This document shows positions 1 to 7,958 of a stretch of DNA of 64,000 nucleotides, piece after piece (position 1 is the first letter of the stretch; each line of letters opens with the position of its first letter). Where the stretch lies: positions 459,885 to 523,884 of the forward strand of contig NZ_BMWE01000002.1 of the NCBI RefSeq assembly GCF_014651075.1. Direction: 5' to 3'. This DNA comes from Streptomyces djakartensis (GTDB lineage: Bacteria; Actinomycetota; Actinomycetes; Streptomycetales; Streptomycetaceae). The notes beneath the pieces are model-generated. The model was given only the letters and a program-made list of their open reading frames with translations. It was not told the DNA's origin and ran no database searches. The translations under genes and the position numbers were made by a program.

Positions 1-52
1 CGGCACGACGGACGTGGTCTCGTACCGCGACATCCGGATCAAGGAGTTGTAG
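1..52 (+). CDS. C-terminal end of a DUF1080 (3-keto-disaccharide hydrolase-like) protein, partial
   Basis: Only the last 16 codons are inside the window, reading GTTDVVSYRDIRIKEL before the TAG at 50-52. The ending YRDIRIKEL is typical of the DUF1080 beta-jelly-roll domain (3-keto-disaccharide hydrolase family), often found in secreted Streptomyces sugar-binding or ThuA-like proteins. The 3' end overlaps the 3' end of the convergent LigD-like gene by about 14 bases. The rest of the protein lies upstream of the window, so its full domain content is unknown. Confidence 0.5.
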   Translation, partial: GTTDVVSYRDIRIKEL

Positions 53-1070
53 GCCCTCCGGGCGCCTTCCTGGCCCTGCTCGGCTGTACCCGCCTGGGCT
101 CTCCCGGCATCTTCGGATACTCGGGCGGGTACGGCAGATCTCCCAGCCCGTGGTCGTGTTCGTCGCGGCGGGCGAGGTCGAGCAGGGCCTGAAGGGAGTA
201 GCGGCGGTCGTCCATGTCCTCGTGCACGTCGCCGAGTTCGGCGAAGCGCGCGGGCATCGTCGCGAGGTCGAAGTCCTGGGGGTGCGCGACCCCGACCTCG
301 TCCCAGCGCAGGGGTGCTGAGACGGGGGCGTGCGGGCGGGGGCGTACGGAGTAGGCGGAGGCGATGGTGCGGTCGCGTGCCGTCTGGTTGTAGTCGATGA
401 AGATGCGTCTGCCCCGCTCCTCCTTCCACCACTTGATCGTCACCTGGTCCGGCATCCGCCGCTCCATCTCCCGGCCCACGGCGATGGCGGCGCGCCGGAC
501 CTGGGTGAAGGTCCAGCGCGGTTCGATCGGCACGAAGACGTGCAGGCCCCGGCCGCCGGAGGTCTTGGGGAAGCCGCGCAGTCCGCCGAACTCGTCGAGC
601 ACGGAACGCAGTTCGTGGGCGGCGCGGGCGGGGTCGCCGTAGTCGGTGCCGGGCTGCGGGTCGAGGTCGATGCGCAGTTCGTCGGGGTGGTCGACGTCGT
701 CGCGGCGGACCGGCCAGGGGTGGAACGTGAGGGTGCCGAACTGGGCGGCCCACACCACCGCGCCGACCTCGGTCGGGCACATCTCGTCGGCGCTGCGGCC
801 GCTGGGGAAGGTGATGTGCGCGGTCGGGATCCAGTCGGGCATGTTCTTCGGCGCCCGTTTCTGGAAGAAGTTCTCCCCGTTCACCCCCTCGGGGTAGCGC
901 TCCAGGGTGGTGGGCCGGTCGCGCAGGGCGCGCAGGATGCCGGGGCCGACGGCCAGGTAGTAGCGGGCGAGGTCCAGCTTGGTGAAGCCGCGCTCGGGGA
1001 AGAACACCTTGTCCGGGCTGGACAGCCGTACGGTCCGGCCACCCGCCTGCAGTTCCACCGCTTCACCCAT
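39..1070 (-). CDS. LigD-type DNA polymerase/primase (PolDom) of bacterial NHEJ
   Basis: Stand-alone polymerase domain of the LigD family (archaeo-eukaryotic primase fold), about 343 aa. In bacterial non-homologous end joining such enzymes add ribo- or deoxynucleotides at broken ends before sealing by an ATP-dependent ligase, working with Ku. The sequence shows the family landmarks: SPDKVFFP near residue 18, HPWP near 117, the metal-binding DLDPQ at about 135-139 and SGGRGLHVFVP at about 171-181. The start at 1070 (MGEAVELQ) is preferred; a longer frame opens at 1106. It is divergent from the ligase gene, which begins 75 bp away, so the two probably share a promoter region. No Ku gene is in the window. 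Family assignment is firm; the physiological role is inferred. Confidence 0.88.
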   Translation of the reverse strand: MGEAVELQAGGRTVRLSSPDKVFFPERGFTKLDLARYYLAVGPGILRALRDRPTTLERYPEGVNGENFFQKRAPKNMPDWIPTAHITFPSGRSADEMCPTEVGAVVWAAQFGTLTFHPWPVRRDDVDHPDELRIDLDPQPGTDYGDPARAAHELRSVLDEFGGLRGFPKTSGGRGLHVFVPIEPRWTFTQVRRAAIAVGREMERRMPDQVTIKWWKEERGRRIFIDYNQTARDRTIASAYSVRPRPHAPVSAPLRWDEVGVAHPQDFDLATMPARFAELGDVHEDMDDRRYSLQALLDLARRDEHDHGLGDLPYPPEYPKMPGEPRRVQPSRARKAPGGPTTP

Positions 1071-1144
1071 GCTCGCCACGGTAGGCGTACCACGCATGTA
1101 TCGCATATCGGGCGCAGCAGGCCAGGTAGGCGCAGAATCGACCC

Positions 1145-2209
1145 ATGGATCTGCCGGTGATGCCTCCTGTGCTGCCGATGCTCGCCAAGTCCGTGGCGGC
1201 GATTCCGGCGGGCATGCAGTACGAGGCGAAGTGGGACGGTTTCCGGGCGATCGTGTTCCGCGACGGGGACGAGGTGGAGCTCGGCAGCCGTACCGGTAAG
1301 CCCCTGACCAGGTATTTTCCCGAGCTGGTGGCGGCGGTGCGGGAACGGTTGCCGGAGCGCTGTGTGGTCGACGGGGAGATCGTGATCGCGCGGGAGGGGC
1401 ATCTGGACTTCGACGCCCTGACGGAGCGGATCCATCCGGCCGACTCGCGGGTGCGGACGCTGGCCGAGCGGACGCCCGCGTCCCTGGTCGTCTTCGACCT
1501 GCTGGCGCTGGGGGACGAGTCGCTGATGGGCGCGGAGCTGACCGAGCGTCGGGAGCTGCTGGCCAGGGAGCTGTCCGGGGTGGCGGCGCCGGTGCACCTG
1601 GCTCCGGCTACGACGGACATCGAGGTGGCGCGGCAGTGGTTCGAGGAGTACGAGGGGGCGGGGCTGGACGGTGTCATCGCCAAGCCGCTGACCGTGCGCT
1701 ACCGCCCGGACGAGCGCGCCATGTTCAAGATCAAGCACGAGCGGACGGCGGACGTGGTCGTCGCCGGGTACCGCCTGCACAAGAGCGGCCCCGTCGTCGG
1801 CTCGCTGCTGCTGGGCCTGTACGACGACCGGGGCGCCCTCCAGCACGTGGGCGTCTCCGCCGCGTTCCCGATGAAGCGGCGTGCCGAGCTGGTGGCGGAG
1901 CTGGAGCCGCTGCGCATGGACGACGTGCAGGGCCATCCGTGGGCGGCCTGGGCGGACGAGGCCGCCCACGAGAAGGCCCGGCTGCCGGGGGCGCCGAGCC
2001 GCTGGTCGGGCCGTAAGGACCTGTCGTGGGTGCCGCTGCGGCCGGAGCGGGTGGCCGAGGTGGCGTACGACCACATGGAGAACGGGCAGCGCTTCCGGCA
2101 CACCGCCCGTTTCCGGCGCTGGCGGCCGGACCGGACTCCCGAGAGCTGCACCTACGCGCAGCTGGAGGAGCCCGTCCGCTACGACCTGGCGGAGATCCTC
2201 GGCTCCTGA
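1145..2209 (+). CDS. ATP-dependent DNA ligase (LigD ligase-domain / LigC type)
   Basis: ATP-dependent DNA ligase of 354 aa that seals nicks by enzyme-adenylate chemistry. The adenylation motif KWDGFRA lies at about residues 29-35, with the first Lys as predicted nucleophile. Motif IV appears as DGVIAK and motif V as MFKIKHERTADVVVAGYR; a C-terminal OB-fold follows (ending SCTYAQLEEPVRYDLAEIL). Length fits the stand-alone LigC or LigD-ligase type rather than a three-domain LigD. It lies head-to-head with the LigD-type polymerase, so the two enzymes of an NHEJ or base-excision repair pathway are encoded as separate proteins here. It converges on the zinc dehydrogenase with a palindrome spanning both stop codons. 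Confidence 0.92.
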   Translation: MDLPVMPPVLPMLAKSVAAIPAGMQYEAKWDGFRAIVFRDGDEVELGSRTGKPLTRYFPELVAAVRERLPERCVVDGEIVIAREGHLDFDALTERIHPADSRVRTLAERTPASLVVFDLLALGDESLMGAELTERRELLARELSGVAAPVHLAPATTDIEVARQWFEEYEGAGLDGVIAKPLTVRYRPDERAMFKIKHERTADVVVAGYRLHKSGPVVGSLLLGLYDDRGALQHVGVSAAFPMKRRAELVAELEPLRMDDVQGHPWAAWADEAAHEKARLPGAPSRWSGRKDLSWVPLRPERVAEVAYDHMENGQRFRHTARFRRWRPDRTPESCTYAQLEEPVRYDLAEILGS

Positions 2210-2221
2210 CAGCAGGTCAGG
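2205..2221. terminator. Bidirectional hairpin between ligase and zinc dehydrogenase genes
   Basis: Perfect inverted repeat CCTGAC-AGCAG-GTCAGG (6-bp stem, 5-nt loop). It contains the TGA of the ligase gene and, on the other strand, the stop of the convergent dehydrogenase. Position and symmetry suggest a shared transcription terminator; there is no T-run, which is usual in Streptomyces. Confidence 0.5.
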
Positions 2222-3407
2222 GCTGCATCAGCACCTTGACCGCGCCGTCCTCCTTGCGCTGGAACATCTCGTAGGCGCGCGGGGCCTCGGACAGCGGCAC
2301 CCGGTGGGTGGCGAAGTCGTCGACGCCGAGCGGGTCCTCGTCGGTCAGGTACGGGATGATGTCGTCGCTCCAGCGGCGGACGTTGGCCTGCCCCATCCGC
2401 ATCTGGATCTGCTTGTCGAACAGGGTGAGCATCGGCATCGGGTCCGCCGTGCCGCCGTAGACACCGGACAGCGAGATGGTGCCGCCGCGGCGCACCAGGT
2501 CGATCGCGGTGTGGAGGGCGGCGAGCCGGTCGACGCTGAAGCGTTCGGCGAACGGTCCGCTGATCTTGCGCGGCAGCATCGCCGAGGCCGTCTGGGCGAG
2601 CTTGGCCGCCGCGCTGCCGTGGGCCTCGGTGCCGACCGCGTCGATCACGGCGTCGGGTCCGCGTCCGTCGGTCTCGTCGCGGATCGCGGCCACGAGTTCC
2701 TTCTCGTTGTCGAACGACCTGAGGTCGTACGTCTCCACGCCCCGCGAGCGGGCCCGGCGCAGCCGCTCAGGCACCAGGTCCACGCCGAAGACGCGTCCGG
2801 CGCCGCGCACCTGGGCGATTCGGCACGCCATGTCACCGATGGGTCCGAGACCGAGCACGGCGACGCTGCCGCCCTGCGGGACGTCGGCGTAGACGACCGC
2901 CTGCCAGGCGGTGGGCAGCACGTCGGAAAGGTAGACGAACCGGTCGTCGGACGGGCCTTCGGGAACCTTGATCGGGCCGAACTGGGCCTGCGGGACGCGC
3001 AGGTACTCGGCCTGGGCACCCGGCACGGCGCCGTACAGGCGGGTGTAGCCGAACAGGGCGGCGCCCATGCCCTCGCCGTGGACCTGGGTGGTCTCGCACT
3101 GGGTGGGCAGGCCGGTCAGACACATCCAGCAGTTGCCGCAGGCGATCTGGAACGGGACCACGACCCGGTCCCCCACCTGGAGGTCCGGGACGCCCGCTCC
3201 GACCTCCTCGACGATGCCCATGGGTTCATGGCCGAGGATGTCGCCCGGGGTCATGAACGGCGTGAGCACTTCGTACAGGTGCAGGTCGGAGCCGCACAGC
3301 CCGCTGGAGGTGATCCGGATGATCGCGTCCGTCGGCTCCTCGATCTTCGGATCGGGCACGTTCTCCACCCGCACGTCCCGTTTGCCCTGCCAGGTCACTG
3401 CCCTCAT
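2217..3407 (-). CDS. Zinc-dependent alcohol dehydrogenase (formaldehyde-dehydrogenase-like)
   Basis: Medium-chain zinc dehydrogenase, 396 aa, NAD(P)-dependent. Catalytic zinc ligands are visible as Cys38 (GLCGSD) and His60-Glu61 (LGHEP); the structural zinc lobe has four Cys at about 90, 93, 96 and 104 (CGNCWMC...C). A Rossmann motif GLGPIG follows near residue 190. The family includes glutathione-independent formaldehyde dehydrogenases and other alcohol dehydrogenases, so the substrate cannot be read from the sequence. Formaldehyde is released by the VanAB demethylase encoded at the other end of this window, so formaldehyde oxidation is a tempting but unproven role. It converges on the ligase gene and is transcribed alone. 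Confidence 0.85.
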   Translation of the reverse strand: MRAVTWQGKRDVRVENVPDPKIEEPTDAIIRITSSGLCGSDLHLYEVLTPFMTPGDILGHEPMGIVEEVGAGVPDLQVGDRVVVPFQIACGNCWMCLTGLPTQCETTQVHGEGMGAALFGYTRLYGAVPGAQAEYLRVPQAQFGPIKVPEGPSDDRFVYLSDVLPTAWQAVVYADVPQGGSVAVLGLGPIGDMACRIAQVRGAGRVFGVDLVPERLRRARSRGVETYDLRSFDNEKELVAAIRDETDGRGPDAVIDAVGTEAHGSAAAKLAQTASAMLPRKISGPFAERFSVDRLAALHTAIDLVRRGGTISLSGVYGGTADPMPMLTLFDKQIQMRMGQANVRRWSDDIIPYLTDEDPLGVDDFATHRVPLSEAPRAYEMFQRKEDGAVKVLMQP

Positions 3408-3619
3408 CGCCTCGCGCTCCCTCCGTAGCGTGCGCGTCGGTCGTACGGCGAGGCCCGAGTACCCGGGCGTTCCGTGTGCAACCTTGCGCCGATCGATGGA
3501 CGAAACGGAGATTCTCCGTCAGGAACCACTCCTGTGGTCATTCGCAGGCATATAAGAGCACAATCAGGGTGAATCGATGATATTGGGCTGTGGTGGCGAC
3601 GGTGATCTCGGGACGAGGG

Positions 3620-4588
3620 ATGCGCGGACGGCGCGCCGCGACGACGGCGGCGCTGCTGGCCGCCACGGTGACGGCCGCCCTGGCCGGGGGCTGCGTCGGA
3701 GGGGGCGGCTCGGACGATGACGGACGGGGGTCGCCGAAGGAGTCGAGACAGGGGACGTATCCGACGGCCACCGGCCCCGGCGTCCTCGCGGTCAAGATCG
3801 ACAACACCGGCGCGGCCCGGCCGCACACGGGTGTCGACGCCGCGGACGTGGTGTACGTCGAGCAGGTCGAAGGCGGTCTGAGCCGGCTGATGGCGGTGTA
3901 CGCGACCCGGCTGCCGAAGAGCGTGGGCCCGGTGCGCAGCGCCCGCGAGTCGGATCTGGAGCTGCTGCGCCAGTTCGACCGGCCGACGCTCGCCTTCTCC
4001 GGCGCGCAGACGAAGCTCCTGCCGCTGATCGACAAGGCTCCACTGCGGGCGGAGACACCGGGCAACGCCTCCGACGCGTATGTCCGCGACTCCGGGAGAC
4101 CGGCCCCGCACAACCTCTTCCTGCGGCCCGGGCAGATCATGCCCGACGCCCCGGGTGCGGCCGCCCTGACCACCGGCTTCCACTACGGCTCCGCCCCCGC
4201 CGGCGGCACCGCGGAGACCGAGCGGACGGTGCGCTACCCGGCGGCCCGTTTCACCTTCACCTGGTCCGAGTCCCGCAACCGCTGGCTGGTCGGCATGGAC
4301 GGCGCCCCGGCGACGACGGCCGACGGGGAGCGGATGACAGCGGCGACGGTCGTCGTGCAGTACGTGAAGGTGCGCGAGTCGGCCTTCGGGGACTTCCTCG
4401 GCAACAACACCCCGTACACCGAGACGGTCGGCTCGGGGAAGGCGGAGGTGCTGCGCGACGGGCGGGCCTACGACGTGGACTGGGAGCGCGCGAACGCCAC
4501 GGACGGCACGGCCTTCACCACCGGCGACGGAACACCGGTGAACTTCGCGAAGGGCCAGGTGTGGGTGGTGTACGCCGAGGCGCCCTGA
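3620..4588 (+). CDS. DUF3048 domain lipoprotein (YerB-like)
   Basis: Putative exported lipoprotein of about 322 aa. An N-terminal Arg-rich region and hydrophobic stretch end in a lipobox LAGGC, followed by a Gly/Ser/Asp-rich linker. The body is a DUF3048 domain pair: the GVDAADVVYVEQVEGG and VGPVRSARESD segments are characteristic, and the C-terminal part (VNFAKGQVWVVYAEAP) matches the DUF3048 C domain. Function in this family is unknown; YerB in Bacillus is a lipoprotein of unknown role. The ATG at 3620 is preferred; an in-frame GTG at 3590 would only lengthen the N-region. The gene is monocistronic and converges on the MarR gene, with a GGCGCC-based hairpin at 4604-4624 between them. Confidence 0.82.
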   Translation: MRGRRAATTAALLAATVTAALAGGCVGGGGSDDDGRGSPKESRQGTYPTATGPGVLAVKIDNTGAARPHTGVDAADVVYVEQVEGGLSRLMAVYATRLPKSVGPVRSARESDLELLRQFDRPTLAFSGAQTKLLPLIDKAPLRAETPGNASDAYVRDSGRPAPHNLFLRPGQIMPDAPGAAALTTGFHYGSAPAGGTAETERTVRYPAARFTFTWSESRNRWLVGMDGAPATTADGERMTAATVVVQYVKVRESAFGDFLGNNTPYTETVGSGKAEVLRDGRAYDVDWERANATDGTAFTTGDGTPVNFAKGQVWVVYAEAP

Positions 4589-4611
4589 CCCGCATGGGCA
4601 GGGGGCGCCGG

Positions 4612-5076
4612 TCAGCGGGGCGCCGGCAGGGGATCCCCCGGGTCGCGCAGCCCCTCGGCGGCGTCCGCCACCCGCCGGATGAGGTCGAAGAACACAGTCC
4701 GCTCCTCGGCGGTCAGCGGCGCGAGAAACACCTGGTTCATCCGGGCGGTGCGCACGGTCAGCCTGCGGTGTGTCCGTGCACCCTCCTCCGTGAGGCGCAG
4801 CAGGAACCGGCGGCCGTCCTCCGGGTCGCGGACCTTGTCGAGCAGTCCGCGCCGGCTGAGCCGGCTGATCACCTCGGCGATCGTCGACCGGTCCAGCCCC
4901 ACCCGCTCCCCCACCGTCCGCTGGTCCAGGCCGGGCTCGGCGACGAGCGCGTTGAGGACCGCGAACTGGGGCGAGGTGGTCTCCTCGGAGACCATCGTGT
5001 TCCACAGCAGGTAGTGCGCCTGCTGAAGCCGCCGGGCCAGGTGGCCGGGGTGGGTCGTGAGGTCCGCCGCCGCCAT
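4612..5076 (-). CDS. pcaV: MarR-family repressor, probably PcaV (protocatechuate-responsive)
   Basis: MarR winged-helix regulator of 154 aa. The HTH region (DQRTVGERVGLDRSTIAEVISRL) and wing (RDPEDGRRFLLRLT) are clear. It is divergent from pcaHGBL, the arrangement in which Streptomyces PcaV represses the pca genes and is released by protocatechuate; an Arg in the first helix (HLARRLQQAHYLL) is where ligand binding would be expected. ATG 5076 is chosen because GAGGGG lies just upstream; a GTG at 5082 is possible. A perfect TTCAGT-N6-ACTGAA palindrome 17 bp upstream of the start suggests autoregulation. Identification as PcaV rests on context and remembered similarity, not on a search. Confidence 0.8.
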   Translation of the reverse strand: MAAADLTTHPGHLARRLQQAHYLLWNTMVSEETTSPQFAVLNALVAEPGLDQRTVGERVGLDRSTIAEVISRLSRRGLLDKVRDPEDGRRFLLRLTEEGARTHRRLTVRTARMNQVFLAPLTAEERTVFFDLIRRVADAAEGLRDPGDPLPAPR

Positions 5077-5092
5077 GTGCACCCCTCGTCAT

Positions 5093-5110
5093 TTCAGTCG
5101 GTGCACTGAA
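5093..5110. promoter_or_regulatory. Candidate PcaV operator 1
   Basis: Perfect inverted repeat TTCAGT-CGGTGC-ACTGAA (6-bp arms, 6-bp centre) directly upstream of the MarR-family start and within the divergent pcaV-pcaH promoter region. This is the symmetry and size expected for a MarR dimer site. Binding is inferred. Confidence 0.6.
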
Positions 5111-5229
5111 CAATACCCCGGCCGTCCCGGAGCCGGCCGCCCTCCGCACAGGGAAACAAGGACGAGAGGACAGGGGCTTGACGCCCCGCCCCCCTGATGA
5201 CAGCGTGAGCGAAAGCTTCACGGAAATAC

Positions 5230-5241
5230 TCAGTGCCCTGA
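5230..5241. promoter_or_regulatory. Candidate PcaV operator 2
   Basis: TCAG-TGCC-CTGA, an inverted repeat sharing the TCAGT/CTGA half-site with the palindrome at 5093, placed 40 bp before the pcaH start. Two related sites, one near each divergent start, would let one repressor close both promoters. The match is shorter and less certain than the first site. Confidence 0.4.
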
Positions 5242-5280
5242 CTAAACGGGGTCGGGGCGCTCGGAGAAGACGGTGCTTCC

Positions 5281-6054
5281 ATGACTCTCACACAGCACGA
5301 CATCGACCAGGAGATCGCAGCCGGCCGCGCCGCCTACGAGAAGCGCCTCGCGGACGGCGGGCCGGTCGAGCACCAGCCGCGCCGCGACTACGCGCCGTAC
5401 CGCTCCTCGGTGCTCCGCCACCCGAAGCAGCCCCCGGTCACCATCGACGTCAGCAAGGATCCGGAGCTGGTGGAGCTGTCCTCCCCGGCCTTCGGGGAGC
5501 GGGACATCACCGAGATCGACAACGACCTCACCCGGCAGCACGACGGGGAGCCGATCGGTGAGCGCATCACCGTCTCCGGCCGTCTCCTGGACCGCGGCGG
5601 GCGCCCGGTGCGCGGCCAGCTCGTGGAGATCTGGCAGGCGAACTCCGCGGGACGATACGCCCACCAGCGCGAGCAGCACGACGCGCCACTGGACCCCAAC
5701 TTCACCGGAGTGGGCCGCACGCTCACCGACGACGACGGCCGCTACCACTTCACCACGATCCAGCCGGGCCCCTACCCCTGGCGCCAGCACGTCAACGCCT
5801 GGCGGCCGGCGCACATCCACTTCTCACTCTTCGGTACGGCGTTCACCCAGCGGCTCGTGACGCAGATGTACTTCCCGAGCGACCCGCTGTTCCCCCACGA
5901 CCCGATCATCCAGTCGGTGACGGACGACGCGGCCCGGCAGCGGCTGGTCGCGACGTACGACCACAGCCTGTCGGTGCCGGAGTTCTCGATGGGCTACCAC
6001 TGGGACATCGTGCTGGACGGCCCGTACGCCACCTGGATCGAGGAAGGGCGCTGA
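5281..6054 (+). CDS. pcaH: Protocatechuate 3,4-dioxygenase beta subunit
   Basis: Beta, iron-bearing subunit of intradiol protocatechuate 3,4-dioxygenase, which cleaves protocatechuate to 3-carboxy-cis,cis-muconate in the cytoplasm. All four Fe(III) ligands are in place: Tyr126 (AGRYAH), Tyr165 (GPYPW), His178 and His180 (RPAHIHFS). Their spacing (39, 13, 2) equals that of the Pseudomonas beta subunit (Tyr108, Tyr147, His160, His162). Length, 257 aa, is normal. GGAG lies about 11 nt before the ATG. It is the first gene of pcaHGBL, with pcaG starting 6 nt after its stop. pcaIJF, which I recall sitting beside these genes in S. coelicolor, are absent between pcaV and pcaH here. Confidence 0.96.
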   Translation: MTLTQHDIDQEIAAGRAAYEKRLADGGPVEHQPRRDYAPYRSSVLRHPKQPPVTIDVSKDPELVELSSPAFGERDITEIDNDLTRQHDGEPIGERITVSGRLLDRGGRPVRGQLVEIWQANSAGRYAHQREQHDAPLDPNFTGVGRTLTDDDGRYHFTTIQPGPYPWRQHVNAWRPAHIHFSLFGTAFTQRLVTQMYFPSDPLFPHDPIIQSVTDDAARQRLVATYDHSLSVPEFSMGYHWDIVLDGPYATWIEEGR

Positions 6055-6060
6055 CCTGTC

Positions 6061-6666
6061 ATGACGAAGATCGACACCAGCAGGCCGGAGAGCGTGCTGC
6101 CCACCCCCTCGCACACCGTCGGCCCGTTCTACGGCCACGCCCTGCCGTTCCGCGGCGGTGAGGACATCGCGCCCCTCGGGCACCCGGACACGGTCACCGT
6201 GCACGGGTACGTCCTGGACGGCGAGGGCAGGCCGCTGCCCGACGCGCTGATCGAACTGTGGGGCCCGGATCCCGGCGGCAACGTCGCGACAGCCGACGGC
6301 TCGATGCGCCGCGACCCCGCCTCAGGCGGCTTCCTGGGGCGCAACGGCGTGGAGTTCACCGGCTGGGGGCGCATCCAGACCGACGCGAACGGCCACTGGT
6401 ACGCACGCACCCTGCGGCCCGGTGCGCGCGGACGGAACGCCCCGTATCTCAGCGTGTGCGTCTTCGCGCGCGGGCTCCTCGTGCACCTGTACACCCGGAT
6501 CTACCTGCCGGGCGACACGGAGGCGCTCACCGCCGACCCGCTGCTGTCCCGGCTCGAGGACCAGCGCCGCGACACGCTGATCGCCGAGGCGGAGGACGGC
6601 GCCACGTACCGTTTCGACATCCGCCTCCAGGGCGAAGGCGAGACGGTCTTCCTGGAGTTCCGGTGA
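6061..6666 (+). CDS. pcaG: Protocatechuate 3,4-dioxygenase alpha subunit
   Basis: Alpha subunit, 201 aa, that pairs with PcaH; homologous to the beta subunit but without the complete iron ligand set. Seen here: TPSHTVGPFYGHALPF at the N-terminus, the conserved core VHGYVLDGEGRPLPDALIELWGPD, and a C-terminal ending ETVFLEFR typical of PcaG. It supplies residues at the active-site entrance in the (alpha-beta) protomer. It starts 6 nt after pcaH, and its TGA overlaps the GTG start of pcaB by four bases (GTGA), so translation of the two is probably coupled. Confidence 0.95.
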   Translation: MTKIDTSRPESVLPTPSHTVGPFYGHALPFRGGEDIAPLGHPDTVTVHGYVLDGEGRPLPDALIELWGPDPGGNVATADGSMRRDPASGGFLGRNGVEFTGWGRIQTDANGHWYARTLRPGARGRNAPYLSVCVFARGLLVHLYTRIYLPGDTEALTADPLLSRLEDQRRDTLIAEAEDGATYRFDIRLQGEGETVFLEFR

Positions 6667-7958
6667 CAGCCGCTCAGGACGATCCCGCCCTGCTCGCCCC
6701 CGGACGGGCCGGCTCGGCGGCCTCCTCCGCCACCAGCGACCACGCGTACCTGCGGGCGCTGCTCGACGCCGAGGCCGCGCTGACCCGGGCTCAGGCCGCG
6801 CTGGGCCTCGCCCCCGCAGGGGCGGCGACGGCGGTGACCGAGGCGGCCGGCACCGGCGCCTTCGATGTACGGGCCCTCGCCGAGCGGGCCCGAGCGGGCG
6901 GCAACCCCGTCATCCCCCTGGTCGCGGATCTGACGAAGGCCGTCGGCGCCGAGTACGGCCCCTACGTCCACCGGGGCGCGACCAGCCAGGACATCATGGA
7001 CACGGCGACGATGCTGGTCGCCGTGCGCACACTCGGCCTGGTCCTCGACGATCTCGGCCGCACCGAGCGGGCGCTGGCCGTCCTCGCCGCTGAGCACCGG
7101 GACACCGCGATGCCGGGGCGGACCCTCACCCAGCACGCCGTACCCACGACGTTCGGGCTGAAGGCGGCCGGGTGGCGGTCGCTGGTGCTCGACGCACGGG
7201 ACCGGGTGACGGCCGTACGGGACGCACTGCCCGTCCAACTGGGGGGCGCCGCCGGGACATTGGCCGCCTTCGGTGCCTACGGCGCCCCCGACCCGACGGA
7301 GCTGCCGTGGGCGTACGCCCGTGAACTCGGTCTCCGGGCGCCCGACCTGCCCTGGCACACGCTGCGCACGCCCGTCGCCGACCTGGCGGGGTGCCTCGCC
7401 TTCACGGCGGGCGCGCTGGGCAAGGCCGCCGTGGACGTCCTCACCCTCTCCCGCACCGAGATCGCCGAGGTCGTGGAGGGCAGCGGCGGGGGTTCCTCCG
7501 CGATGCCGCACAAGTCCAACCCCGTACGGTCCACCCTCATCGCCTCCGCGGCTCGGCGGGCGCCCCAGCTCGCGGCCACGCTGTACGGAGCGCTGGCGGC
7601 GGAGGACGAGCGGCCGGCCGGGGCCTGGCACGCGGAGTGGGAGCCGCTGAGGGACCTGCTGCGGCTGGTCGGCGGAGCCGCCCGGGACGCCGCCGAACTG
7701 GCCGAGGGGCTACGGGTCCGGCCCGAGGTCATGCGCGAACATCTGGACCTGACCGGCGGGTTGATCGTCTCCGAGCGGTTGTCCGCCGAGCTGGCCCCGG
7801 TGCTGGGCCGGGCCCGCGCCAAGGAACTGCTCTCCGGGCCGGCCTGCGAGGGACGGCCGCTTTCCGACGTACCGGAGCTGGCGGACGCCGACCTCGACCC
7901 GACCCACTACACCGGCTCCGCCGGAGCCCTCACCGACCGTGCTCTGGAGCGACGTTGA
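6663..7958 (+). CDS. pcaB: 3-carboxy-cis,cis-muconate cycloisomerase
   Basis: PcaB, 431 aa, fumarase/aspartase superfamily. It converts 3-carboxy-cis,cis-muconate to 4-carboxymuconolactone. The superfamily signature is visible as GGGSSAMPHKSNPVRST, with YVHRGATSQDIMDTA upstream and the catalytic-loop Ser in SSAMPHK. The GTG at 6663 overlaps the pcaG stop (GTGA); the frame stays open farther upstream, but only this start fits the family length and gives coupling. Its own TGA overlaps the TTG start of pcaL by four bases. It is third in the pca operon. Confidence 0.94.
   Translation: MTAAQDDPALLAPGRAGSAASSATSDHAYLRALLDAEAALTRAQAALGLAPAGAATAVTEAAGTGAFDVRALAERARAGGNPVIPLVADLTKAVGAEYGPYVHRGATSQDIMDTATMLVAVRTLGLVLDDLGRTERALAVLAAEHRDTAMPGRTLTQHAVPTTFGLKAAGWRSLVLDARDRVTAVRDALPVQLGGAAGTLAAFGAYGAPDPTELPWAYARELGLRAPDLPWHTLRTPVADLAGCLAFTAGALGKAAVDVLTLSRTEIAEVVEGSGGGSSAMPHKSNPVRSTLIASAARRAPQLAATLYGALAAEDERPAGAWHAEWEPLRDLLRLVGGAARDAAELAEGLRVRPEVMREHLDLTGGLIVSERLSAELAPVLGRARAKELLSGPACEGRPLSDVPELADADLDPTHYTGSAGALTDRALERR

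Noticed and set aside
3590..3620. Longer N-terminus of the DUF3048 lipoprotein from GTG 3590
   Set aside because: The extra ten residues add nothing to the signal peptide and no good ribosome site precedes it; ATG 3620 gives a normal n-region.
5172..5186. GGGGC-TTGAC-GCCCC palindrome in the pcaV-pcaH gap, with a TTGAC that resembles a -35 box
   Set aside because: No suitable -10 box at 16-19 bp, and GC palindromes this short are common here.
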